Assembly: GCF_002018875.1 (NCBI RefSeq)
Contig: NZ_MVOL01000002.1
Coordinates: 434,001-498,000, forward strand
Length of the DNA: 64,000 nucleotides
From: Pseudomonas sp. MF4836
GTDB lineage: Bacteria; Pseudomonadota; Gammaproteobacteria; Pseudomonadales; Pseudomonadaceae
Direction: 5' to 3'
In this document: piece by piece, positions 1 to 7,891 of the stretch
Layout: every line of letters begins with the position of its first letter
Numbering within the stretch: the first letter of the stretch is position 1
Translations under genes and position numbers: made by a program
The notes under the pieces: model-generated
What the model was told of the DNA's origin: nothing
Database searches by the model: none
Seen by the model: only the letters and a program-made list of their open reading frames with translations

Positions 1-886
1 CCATGGCGTCGTTGTGCTGGGTGGCGGTGCCGTGCAGGTTCAGGTAACCGATCTGCTGCGCTGCCAGGCCGGCACTGCTCAAGGCCTTGCGCATCGCTTG
101 CAGGGCGCCCCGGCCGCTGGGCTCGGGCGCGGAAATATGGTGCGCATCGGAACTCGCGCCGCCGCCCAGCAGGGCGATGGGCTGCTGCGTGTCGGATTCC
201 CTGCTCATCAGGAACAGCACCGCAGCCTCGCCGATATTGATCCCGTCGCGGTTGACCGAAAATGGGTTGCAGCGCTGGCCACTGACGGCTTCCAGCGCCG
301 AAAACCCATTCAGGGTCAGTTGGCACAGGCTGTCGACCCCGCCGCACAACACCGCGTCGCACAACCCCAGGTCCAGCAGGCGCCGGGCGCTCATCAGGGC
401 CCGGGCGCTGGAGGTGCAGGCGGTAGAAATCACGTAGGCCGGACCGCTCAGTTGCAGCCAGTCGGCGAGAAAGTTCGCCGGTGCCCCGAGTTCCTGCTGC
501 TGGTAGTCGTAGTGGGCCGGGAAGTGCTGGTCGCGCAGGTAATGGGCGATGCCACGGCTGGCTTCGTCGATGCCCGAAGTACTGGTGCCCAGCACCACGC
601 CAATGCGCCCCGGGCCGTAGGCCTGGATCGCCTGATCGATGTCGTCGCGGATCTGCAGCGCCGCCTCCAGCAGCAGCTGGTTATTGCGACTGTGCTGCCG
701 GCTCAGGTGCGCGGGCAGGGCCGCCAGCGGGCCCTTGACCGCCGCCACCGGCAGGCTGCGCTCGGGTACCCAGCCGGCTTCGTCGCGCATGCCTGAGCAG
801 TCACCGGCAAACAGGCTGCGGGCCACCTGTTGTTTGTCCCGTCCGAGGGCGCAGATCAGCCCCAGGGCGTTGAGGTAGGCCGTCAT
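1..886 (-). CDS. beta-ketoacyl-ACP synthase of the aryl-polyene cluster (3' end outside window)
   Basis: Condensing enzyme of the FabF/KAS II type, expected to extend the polyene chain on an ACP. I translated it by hand from the reverse strand: 295 residues are visible from an ATG at 884-886. The catalytic cysteine lies in ISTACTSSARAL (about C157) and the first catalytic histidine in NLHGTATQHND (about H285). The second histidine motif lies beyond base 1, so the gene is incomplete. Its ATG overlaps the stop of the upstream lipoprotein gene (ATGA), indicating translational coupling. The remaining cluster genes (ketoreductase, dehydratase, further ketosynthase) would be expected left of the window. 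Confidence 0.9.
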   Translation of the reverse strand, partial: MTAYLNALGLICALGRDKQQVARSLFAGDCSGMRDEAGWVPERSLPVAAVKGPLAALPAHLSRQHSRNNQLLLEAALQIRDDIDQAIQAYGPGRIGVVLGTSTSGIDEASRGIAHYLRDQHFPAHYDYQQQELGAPANFLADWLQLSGPAYVISTACTSSARALMSARRLLDLGLCDAVLCGGVDSLCQLTLNGFSALEAVSGQRCNPFSVNRDGINIGEAAVLFLMSRESDTQQPIALLGGGASSDAHHISAPEPSGRGALQAMRKALSSAGLAAQQIGYLNLHGTATQHNDAM

Positions 887-1368
887 GGCGCGCGCTCGGC
901 GGTCAACGGGCTGACGTGGTATTGCAGGCCTTGAGGCAGGTTCAACTGGAAATCCAATGGTTGGCGATAACGGAGCTGCCAGCGCGGGGCGAGGCTGCGT
1001 TGCTCGCCCCGGGCCTGCGCAGCGGGGTAATTCTCGGACAGCTCGGCGGCTGGCGTCAGGGCAAACAGCAGCGCGGCGAACAGCTCCCGCGCTTCGGGGT
1101 TGGGTGGCAGCAGGCCATCGGCCTGCCACTGGCCATCGATCAGGCGCTGGCGGGCCAGGGGAATGCCCAAGGGGTCCATCAGCGACCAGCGCAGGCCGGC
1201 GCCTTCGGCCTGGATCACCAGCAGCCAGTCCTGGCGTTGCGCTGCCTGCTCACGCTCGATATGCAGCTGCAACGGCAGGGCCAGGCTCGGGGTTTTTGCG
1301 GGCAGCGGCGCCTGGCTGGCGCAACCGGCCAGCAGTAACAGGCAACCCACCAGCAGGGCGCGGATCAT
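883..1368 (-). CDS. DUF3261 lipoprotein of the aryl-polyene cluster
   Basis: Small predicted outer-membrane lipoprotein of 161 residues. The N-terminus is a lipoprotein signal ending in the lipobox LLAGC, with the lipidated cysteine at residue 16. The rest is soluble and fits the DUF3261 family, which is typically found in aryl-polyene clusters beside MMPL and LolA-like genes. Its role is presumably to help insert or hold the lipid-linked pigment at the outer membrane, but this is inferred from context. Start and stop both sit in ATGA overlaps with neighbours. Confidence 0.8.
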   Translation of the reverse strand: MIRALLVGCLLLLAGCASQAPLPAKTPSLALPLQLHIEREQAAQRQDWLLVIQAEGAGLRWSLMDPLGIPLARQRLIDGQWQADGLLPPNPEARELFAALLFALTPAAELSENYPAAQARGEQRSLAPRWQLRYRQPLDFQLNLPQGLQYHVSPLTAERAP

Positions 1369-2123
1369 GCCGGCTGCCCTGGCGCGCAGTGCTCGTCCAA
1401 GGGCTTGCGCGCCACCACGTTGACCAGGGTCTCTTCACGCTGGCCAAAGGGTTTCGGGCGGCGCAGGCCGAAGCGTTCCAGCAGGCCGAAATCCGTCGAG
1501 CGGCTCCACCACAAGTAGGGGTAGGAGACGTTCTGCGGGGTGAACTCGAAGCCCTGGTTGCGGATCATGTCCAGGTACTGGGCGGCGCTTTTCTGCACGT
1601 GCATCGGGTGGCGGAACAGCCAGCGAATGACCCAGGTGTCGATGTAGGCCTCGGTGGACTCGGCAAACAGCAGATAGCCGCCGGGCTTGAGCACCCGGTA
1701 GAACTCGGCCAGGGCTTTGTCCTGCTCCACCAGGTGGTGGAAGGTCTGGTGGCAGAACAGCAGGTCGACGCTGGCGTCCGGCACGTCCAGGGTCGCGCAG
1801 TCGCTGCCGATCAGTTCCACCTGCATGCCCTGGCGCGCCGCTTCCTGGGCGCTCAGTTCCAGGCTGTGGGGGTCGGCATCCAGGCCGATCAGGCGCTGGG
1901 GCGCGAACACCTGGCGCAGGTGCTGGAACGACTTGCCCTGGCCGCAACCGGCGTCGAGCAGCACCGGGTTGTCGGGCAGGTCGCGGGTGAACAGCGAGCG
2001 CAGGTCGTTGATCGCCACCCGCAATACATGGTGCTGCCAGGTGTGGCTGCGCAGGAACCAGAAGCCGAAGCGGGTTTCCTCGACGTACTTATCGCTCAGG
2101 TACTGTGGCTGGGGACTGCTCAT
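1365..2123 (-). CDS. class I SAM-dependent methyltransferase
   Basis: A 252-residue Rossmann-fold methyltransferase. The SAM-binding motif I is VLLDAGCGQG at residues 54-63, and an acidic motif (GLDADPHS) follows. Aryl-polyene clusters usually carry one such enzyme, thought to methylate the aryl head (ring or hydroxyl), so that is the probable job here. The substrate cannot be read from the sequence. The ATG overlaps the stop of the flavoprotein gene upstream by ATGA. Confidence 0.85.
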   Translation of the reverse strand: MSSPQPQYLSDKYVEETRFGFWFLRSHTWQHHVLRVAINDLRSLFTRDLPDNPVLLDAGCGQGKSFQHLRQVFAPQRLIGLDADPHSLELSAQEAARQGMQVELIGSDCATLDVPDASVDLLFCHQTFHHLVEQDKALAEFYRVLKPGGYLLFAESTEAYIDTWVIRWLFRHPMHVQKSAAQYLDMIRNQGFEFTPQNVSYPYLWWSRSTDFGLLERFGLRRPKPFGQREETLVNVVARKPLDEHCAPGQPA

Positions 2124-3367
2124 GCCACCTCCGTCGCGCAGATTTCCGAGAGCATGCGCAGGCGGCGCTTGGGTTCGCTGACAAACGGGTTGCGCTCGTC
2201 CCAGGCGTAGCCGGCGAGAATCGAACTGATCATGCGGCGGATTTCCGGCGAGCTGCCGGGGTGGAAGATCACGTCCTGGAAGGTCCCGGCGTACCAGCCT
2301 TCGACGTAGCAGCGGAAGGTGTCGACCCCGCGCTTGAGCGGCTCGGCAAACTCGAGCTGCCAGTCGACGCTTTCACCTTGCAGCTGACGATGCAGCACGG
2401 CGGCGGCCATGCTCGCCGAACGCATGGCGATGGTGACCCCGGAAGAGAACACCGGGTCGAGGAATTCCGCGGCATTGCCCAGCAGGGCGAAGCCCGGGCC
2501 GTGCAGGCTCTTGACGTTGGCCGAGTAGCCGCCGATGGTCCGCGCCGGGGTGTCCCATACCGCGTTGGCCAGGACCTTGGCCAGGCTCGGGGTCTCGGCG
2601 ATAAAGCCGCGCAGGCACTGGTCCAGGTCCTGGTCGCGGCCGACAAAATGTTCCTTGGCCGCGACCACGCCCACCGAGCACCGGCCGTTGCTGAAGGGGA
2701 TGCTCCAGAACCAGATGTCGCGCTGGGTCGGGTGGGTGGTGACGAGGATCTTTTCCCGTTCGAAACCGGGGTGATCGATGCGGTCTTCGACGTGGGTGAA
2801 CACCGCCTGGCGCACCGGGAAGTTCGACGGCGCTTCCAGGTCGAGCAAGCGTGGCAGGACCCGGCCATAGCCGCTGGCGTCGAGTACGAAATGGGCCTCG
2901 ACCTGATACTGGCTGCCGTCTTCGCGGCGCACTCCGAGCTGCGGCTGGGGCAGGCTGAAATCGGCGCTGACGATCTCTTCGCCATAGCGCACTTCAACCC
3001 CTTGCAGCGCCGCCTGGTCGGCCAGCAGCTTGTCGAAGTCGCCGCGCTGGACCTGGAAGGTGGTGGGCTTGCCGTTGCTGAAGGTGTCGCCGAAATCAAA
3101 GGCGCTGTAGCGCTCGCCCCAGGCGAAGGCCGCGCCGTTCTTCAATTGGAAGCCGGCGGCTTGCACGGCTTCGAGCATGCCCGCTTCCTCGACGAAATCC
3201 AGGCAGTGGGAGAGCAGGCTTTCGCCGATGGAGAACCGCGGGAAATGCTGGCGCTCGATGATCAGCACGTCGTGGCCCTTGCGCTTGAGCAGGGCGGCGG
3301 CAATGGCGCCCGATGGGCCGGCGCCGATGACCACAACCTGGCGGCGTTCCATTTCAACTGTTGGCAC
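2120..3367 (-). CDS. FAD-dependent oxidoreductase, halogenase/geranylgeranyl-reductase-like
   Basis: A 415-residue flavoprotein. The N-terminal dinucleotide-binding motif is GAGPSG (residues 15-20), followed by FPRFSIGESLL (42-52), a signature shared with flavin-dependent halogenases and related monooxygenases. I do not see a clear WxWxIP halogenase motif, so oxidation or hydroxylation of the aryl or polyene group is as likely as halogenation. The start is a GTG at 3365-3367 preceded by AAGGAG. The first internal ATG (3352) is badly spaced from that site and lies beyond the end of the upstream gene. It overlaps the antiporter gene by 14 bp. Confidence 0.8.
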   Translation of the reverse strand: MPTVEMERRQVVVIGAGPSGAIAAALLKRKGHDVLIIERQHFPRFSIGESLLSHCLDFVEEAGMLEAVQAAGFQLKNGAAFAWGERYSAFDFGDTFSNGKPTTFQVQRGDFDKLLADQAALQGVEVRYGEEIVSADFSLPQPQLGVRREDGSQYQVEAHFVLDASGYGRVLPRLLDLEAPSNFPVRQAVFTHVEDRIDHPGFEREKILVTTHPTQRDIWFWSIPFSNGRCSVGVVAAKEHFVGRDQDLDQCLRGFIAETPSLAKVLANAVWDTPARTIGGYSANVKSLHGPGFALLGNAAEFLDPVFSSGVTIAMRSASMAAAVLHRQLQGESVDWQLEFAEPLKRGVDTFRCYVEGWYAGTFQDVIFHPGSSPEIRRMISSILAGYAWDERNPFVSEPKRRLRMLSEICATEVA

Positions 3368-4529
3368 TGGGGCTCCTTGCCGGTTCGGCGATGTTCAGAT
3401 TCAGAGGGACCAAGGGGGTTCGATGCATGCCGGCTACTGCCGGCAGCAGGGTCGCGATCAAGCCCATCAGCATCAGCGCAAAGTACAGCGCCGGGCTGAT
3501 CAGCTGTTGTTGCAGCAGCAGGTTGAGAAACACGATCTCGCTCAGGCCGCGAATATTGAGCAGCAGGCTTTCCCGCCAGCGGCTGGCACCGGCGAAGGAC
3601 GCACCGGCCCAGCCCAGGCCCAGCCAGTTGCCGGCCAGCTTGCTGGCAATCGGCACCAGCAGCAGGGCGCCCAGTTGCAGCCAGCTCAGGCTGTCCATGG
3701 CGCTGTGCACGTTGATCTGCACGATGCCGAACGTCAGGATCAGCGGGATGGCGATGTAGGTCTGCAAACGGCTCATCCAGGCTGCCTGTAACGGCAGCAC
3801 CAGCGCCACCTTGAGGGCGGCCATGCACAGCAGGTAGCCGATGCCGAAAATCAGCGCATTGAGCTTGTAGTGCTCGGCCACCACCAGCAGCGCAAAGAAG
3901 CCCAGGCTGTACAGCAGCGGCTGGCGCAGGCCGAGCAGGCGCAGGAGCAACGGCAGGCAGGCACCGGCCAGGGGCAGCAGGAGGCTGGCCAGGTGCAGGC
4001 TGCCCTGAGCGATGGCGAACAGGCTCCAGCAGGTCAGGTCGATCAGGATCGCGGTCTGCACCAGGCGCCGAGTGGCGGCGGCCGGGTAGTTGATATGGCG
4101 CAGGTACAGGTAGAGCACCGGGATCGCGGTGATCGCAAACAGCAGGCCCACTGCCAGGGAGCTCAGCCACGGCTGCGGCGGCAGCAGCCAGAAGGCGATC
4201 GCCAGGCCGCAGGCGAAGGGGATGATGAAACTCGGCAGGGCGATCTTCAGGCTCTGGCGGTCCAGGCGCAGGTCGATCACGTCGCTCAGGATATGCCCCA
4301 GCAGCAGGGCGAAGCTCAGGCTGTAGAGGTTTTTCAGCCACACCGGGGACACCAGTTGGGCGCCGCTCAACTGCCAGTGCGGCTCGATCCACAGCAGCAT
4401 CAGCAGGGGCAGGCCGAAGGTTGCCAGCAGCAACTGGCTGACGATCGGGATCAGGCCCAGGCGCCGACCGACGACGGTCGCCAGGGCAAACAGCGCCAGG
4501 GCCAGGCACCAGAACAGGGCGATCAGCAT
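3354..4529 (-). CDS. cation:proton antiporter-like integral membrane protein
   Basis: A 391-residue protein made almost wholly of hydrophobic segments (about 11-12 predicted helices), resembling the membrane half of CPA2-type sodium/proton antiporters. It lacks the cytoplasmic nucleotide-binding (TrkA-N) domain of Kef-type systems. It sits between the MMPL exporter and the flavoprotein, overlapping both, so it is co-translated with the polyene genes. Its role may be to support export energetics or pH homeostasis, but nothing in the sequence fixes the transported ion. Confidence 0.65.
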   Translation of the reverse strand: MLIALFWCLALALFALATVVGRRLGLIPIVSQLLLATFGLPLLMLLWIEPHWQLSGAQLVSPVWLKNLYSLSFALLLGHILSDVIDLRLDRQSLKIALPSFIIPFACGLAIAFWLLPPQPWLSSLAVGLLFAITAIPVLYLYLRHINYPAAATRRLVQTAILIDLTCWSLFAIAQGSLHLASLLLPLAGACLPLLLRLLGLRQPLLYSLGFFALLVVAEHYKLNALIFGIGYLLCMAALKVALVLPLQAAWMSRLQTYIAIPLILTFGIVQINVHSAMDSLSWLQLGALLLVPIASKLAGNWLGLGWAGASFAGASRWRESLLLNIRGLSEIVFLNLLLQQQLISPALYFALMLMGLIATLLPAVAGMHRTPLVPLNLNIAEPARSPSANS

Positions 4530-6865
4530 GGGCTTGGCTCCGTCACCTTGGCGTGGTGTTGCTGCTGCCCGGCCCAGGGCGCGAGCATAAAGCTGAAGGC
4601 CAGCCCAAGGCTGACCGACAGCCCGAAATTGCTCACCGCCGGGGTGCTGGAGATGGCCAGCAAACCGAACGACAGCCAGGTGGTCAGGGCCGCCAGCAGG
4701 GTGCCCAGCAGGCTGACGGCGGCGCCGCCGATCTGCTCGCGCATGAGGATGGCGTAGTCAACACTGATGGCGGTCACCAGCAGCAGGCCGAACAGGCTGA
4801 ACAGGGTCAGCGGTTGCCCCAGCCAGCCGAGGCTGGCCAGGCTGCACAGGGCCGCCAACAGCGGCAGGGCGACGATGCGCAGGGCCCCGCCAAGGCCGAA
4901 CGGCAGAATCAGCAGCAACACGATCAGCACGCAGGAGGCGAGTTTGAGTTCGGCGGCACTGATCTGGGTTGCGGCAAAGACTTTATTCAATTCGCCAAGC
5001 CGGTCCACCAGTTGCACCCCGGGCAGGTCCTGGGCCTGGGCCCGCAGCAGGCCGGCATCGTTCAGCCCTTGCAGGCTGACCATGGCCGCCACGCCCTCGG
5101 GGCCGGCGCCCAGCCACAGTGTGCGGTAGGGTTCGGCCAGCGGGCCGCCGAGGGCGGCATCGATGTCCTGCACCGGCAGCGCCTGCAACTGGGCCAGCTC
5201 GGCCTGCAGGGCACTGGCCGGCACGCCGAGGTCCAGCAGCGGCTGCCAGAACTGCGGCAGGCGCGTCAGGGCCTCACGCAGTTGCTGTTGGTCGCTGGGC
5301 AGGTTGACCAGTTGATTGAGCGCCAGGTAACCCTGCAACTTGCCCTGCTTGACCAATTGCCCCAGGCGCTCGCCCAGGGCTTGCTGGCGTTCGAGCAATT
5401 GCTGCTGGTCGGCGGCGCGCACCAGGAAGAACTGGCTGGTGGGCTGATAGCCGGTGATGCGGGCAATGGCCTGGGCTTCGTTGAGCAACTGCGGCGGTGC
5501 ACCGACCCACTGGCGAATATCGTTTTTGCTGGTCAGCTGCCACAGCCCGGCGGCGCAGAACACCGCCAACAGTGCCAACAGCACCGGGCTCGGCACTCGC
5601 CGCAGCAGGGCTTCGCGCAGTTGCAGCAGGCACTGCGCAACCCGCAGCGGCCATTGCGCCGGGCGCAGGTCAGCGCCCTTGAGCAGGGCCGGCAGCAGGC
5701 ACACCGCCGACAGGTAGGCGCCGAGCAGGCCAGCCGCGGAGAACACGGCGATCTGGGTCAGGGCCGGGAACGGGGTCCAGGCCAGCGCCAGGTACCCGAT
5801 GCAACTGGTGGCCAGGCTCAGGCTCAGGCCCGGCAGGGTCAGGCGCAACGCCGGCCAGCTGTGCCAGGGTTTCAGGCTCCAGCTCTTGGACAGGTAATGC
5901 AGCGGGTAGTCGACCGCGACGCCGATCAGGCTCGAGCCCAGGACCAGGGTCATCACATGCATATGGCCGAACAGCGCCACGCAGGCCACCGCGCCAAACA
6001 ACATGCCCACCAGCACCGGCACAAACGCCAGCAGCACCCGCAGCCGGCGGAACGCCAGGAGCAACAGCAGCAGAATGCCCACGGTCGCACCGCCGCCGAC
6101 CCAGGTGATTTCCCGGGTGGCTTGCTGCTGGCCATTGGCGGCGTACAGCTGGCCGCTGGCGGCCAGCAATTGCACATCGGCCTGGCTCGCCTGTTCGCGG
6201 CTTTGCCGGAGCAGCTCGGCCACCTGCAACGGCAGGCTCATATCAAAGGCGTTGCCGGTGGTGCGCGCCCGCAGCAGGACCCAGCTTTTGCCGTCGGCGT
6301 CGGCCACCAGGGCGCCGCTGCCGATGTCCAGTTGCACTGCGCCGCGTTGCGGTTGGCTGTTCTGGATGCGCCCGGTAAGGCCCAGCCAGTCATCCTGGCT
6401 CGGCACCAGGCTGAACCCGGTAAAGGGGTCGAACAAGGCTTGGACCCGCTGCTGGATAAAGGCCGCGGGGTGTTCAATCAGTTGTTGCCGGTCGGCCGCC
6501 GAGAGCATCGCCAGCCGGCCTTGCAGCAGTTGGCTGCGCAGTGCCGGAAGGTCGGCTTGCAGGTTCCACTGGACCTTTTCGAACAGCCCGCTGGCCTGCC
6601 AGCGCTCACCCAGTTGCTGGGCCATGGCCACCGCCTGCTGACGCTCGGCATGGCCCACCAGCACCAGCATTTCGCGGTTCAGCGGCTCTTGCATGCGCTG
6701 CTCGGCCTTGAGCTCCAGGGCGTCCGGGGCAGTGCCCGGCACCAGCTCCATCAGGTTGGCCGACAACGGCGCACCCTGGCGCCATTGCCAGCCGGCCAGG
6801 GCCAGCACCGCCACCAGCAGGATCAGGAACAGCCTGGGCAACCAGCGCTCACTGGGCAAAGTCAT
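4523..6865 (-). CDS. MMPL/RND-family exporter of the aryl-polyene cluster
   Basis: A 780-residue inner-membrane exporter. One N-terminal helix is followed by a large periplasmic loop. A bundle of five or so helices comes next (around residues 255-410), then a second periplasmic loop and a C-terminal helix bundle (about 640-775), the two-fold repeat typical of MMPL/RND proteins. Aryl-polyene clusters always seem to contain such a protein with a LolA-like partner, suggesting extraction of the lipid-linked product from the inner membrane. It overlaps the LolA-like gene by 17 bp and the antiporter gene by 7 bp. Confidence 0.85.
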   Translation of the reverse strand: MTLPSERWLPRLFLILLVAVLALAGWQWRQGAPLSANLMELVPGTAPDALELKAEQRMQEPLNREMLVLVGHAERQQAVAMAQQLGERWQASGLFEKVQWNLQADLPALRSQLLQGRLAMLSAADRQQLIEHPAAFIQQRVQALFDPFTGFSLVPSQDDWLGLTGRIQNSQPQRGAVQLDIGSGALVADADGKSWVLLRARTTGNAFDMSLPLQVAELLRQSREQASQADVQLLAASGQLYAANGQQQATREITWVGGGATVGILLLLLLAFRRLRVLLAFVPVLVGMLFGAVACVALFGHMHVMTLVLGSSLIGVAVDYPLHYLSKSWSLKPWHSWPALRLTLPGLSLSLATSCIGYLALAWTPFPALTQIAVFSAAGLLGAYLSAVCLLPALLKGADLRPAQWPLRVAQCLLQLREALLRRVPSPVLLALLAVFCAAGLWQLTSKNDIRQWVGAPPQLLNEAQAIARITGYQPTSQFFLVRAADQQQLLERQQALGERLGQLVKQGKLQGYLALNQLVNLPSDQQQLREALTRLPQFWQPLLDLGVPASALQAELAQLQALPVQDIDAALGGPLAEPYRTLWLGAGPEGVAAMVSLQGLNDAGLLRAQAQDLPGVQLVDRLGELNKVFAATQISAAELKLASCVLIVLLLILPFGLGGALRIVALPLLAALCSLASLGWLGQPLTLFSLFGLLLVTAISVDYAILMREQIGGAAVSLLGTLLAALTTWLSFGLLAISSTPAVSNFGLSVSLGLAFSFMLAPWAGQQQHHAKVTEPSPC

Positions 6866-7469
6866 GTTGCTCCGCTGCGCTCAAAGGTTGGCTGCTGGTG
6901 CTGTCGCGCATCTGCAGCAGGGTGCTGTCGCCCTGGGTTTCCAGGAGTTCGATGCGCTGCACCAGGGCACCGCCGTCGATATTGATCTGGGTGAACACTT
7001 GCTTGAGCAGCAGCGAGCGCGGGGTCAGGGTCAGTTTCCAGTCCTGGGCGTCGCCCGCCAGCTTGAGTTCGAAGTCGCGCTGCAGGCCGCTGCTGTCGCC
7101 TTGCAACACCGCGAGGAACAGGCGGTTCTGCTCGGCGCCGGCACTTTTGCCCGGGAGCATCTGCCAGCCATTGGCGTCACGCCGGGCGATGCCCTGGCCG
7201 GTGATGCGGTAGTCCTGCTGCAACGGCGTTTTCAGCAGCCAGAGCAGGCCGTGGTCCTTGGCCAGGACGAACGTGCCCTTGCTGGTCAGGGGCTGGGGCA
7301 GGGCCCGCAGGTGCTTTTCCTGGATGAAGTTGCCGTGGATGACCTCGGGCTTGGCCAACTGCTCGCTGAGTTGTTGCAGGTCGAAGGCCTGGGCCAGGGA
7401 ACTGAACCCCAGCAGCACCAGGCCCGACAGGGCCACCCTGGCCAGAGGCAGGAAATTCAACCGGCTCAT
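6849..7469 (-). CDS. LolA-like periplasmic outer-membrane lipoprotein carrier
   Basis: A 206-residue secreted protein with a signal peptide likely cleaved after SLAQA (about residue 28). The mature part has LolA-type features, including an early FIQEKHL segment. It probably ferries the lipid-anchored polyene across the periplasm between the MMPL exporter and the outer membrane. The reading frame is open further upstream, but the start at 7467-7469 is preferred because it forms an ATGA overlap with the thioesterase stop and places the signal peptide at the N-terminus. Confidence 0.85.
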   Translation of the reverse strand: MSRLNFLPLARVALSGLVLLGFSSLAQAFDLQQLSEQLAKPEVIHGNFIQEKHLRALPQPLTSKGTFVLAKDHGLLWLLKTPLQQDYRITGQGIARRDANGWQMLPGKSAGAEQNRLFLAVLQGDSSGLQRDFELKLAGDAQDWKLTLTPRSLLLKQVFTQINIDGGALVQRIELLETQGDSTLLQMRDSTSSQPLSAAEQHDFAQ

Positions 7470-7891
7470 AGCAGCACCTTGGCCACGGCGTCGGTAAAGA
7501 CCCGGGGCGAGGCCAGTTGCATCTCGCGGCTGGCCATGTCCACCGCGACCTGCACCGAGCTGGCGCGGGTCAGGCGTTCGCCGCTGGCGAGGTCGGTGAT
7601 CAGGTAATTGATCTTCAGCCGGTTTTCCCACTCCACCAGGCTGGCGCGTACGTTCAGGGTCTGGCCGAACACCGCGCCGCGCACGTAGCGCAGTTGCAGG
7701 TCGATCACCGGCCAGGCGTAGCCCGACTCGACCATGGCCGTGTAGTTGTGGCCGATCCGATCGAGCAAGGCGCAGCGGGCGACCTCCAGGTATTTGACGT
7801 AATGCCCGTGCCAGACGACGTGCATCGTGTCGACGTCGAAAAACGGCACCAGGATCTGGGTGTCGGCGTGCAGCACTCCCTTACTGCGCAT
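7466..7891 (-). CDS. acyl-CoA/ACP thioesterase, YbgC/4HBT hotdog family
   Basis: A 141-residue hotdog thioesterase. The N-terminal FFDVDTMHVVWHGHYVKYLE segment matches the family active-site helix, with the aspartate in DVDTMHV. In aryl-polyene pathways it may release or edit acyl thioesters of the aryl starter or stalled chains. The start codon has a clear GGAGG four bases upstream. It overlaps the ammonia-lyase gene by 11 bp and couples to the LolA-like gene by ATGA. Confidence 0.85.
   Translation of the reverse strand: MRSKGVLHADTQILVPFFDVDTMHVVWHGHYVKYLEVARCALLDRIGHNYTAMVESGYAWPVIDLQLRYVRGAVFGQTLNVRASLVEWENRLKINYLITDLASGERLTRASSVQVAVDMASREMQLASPRVFTDAVAKVLL

Noticed and set aside
4553..6985. 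Plus-strand open frame of 810 codons
   Set aside because: Antisense shadow of the MMPL exporter, with Gln/Arg/Ala-rich composition and no membrane or domain pattern.
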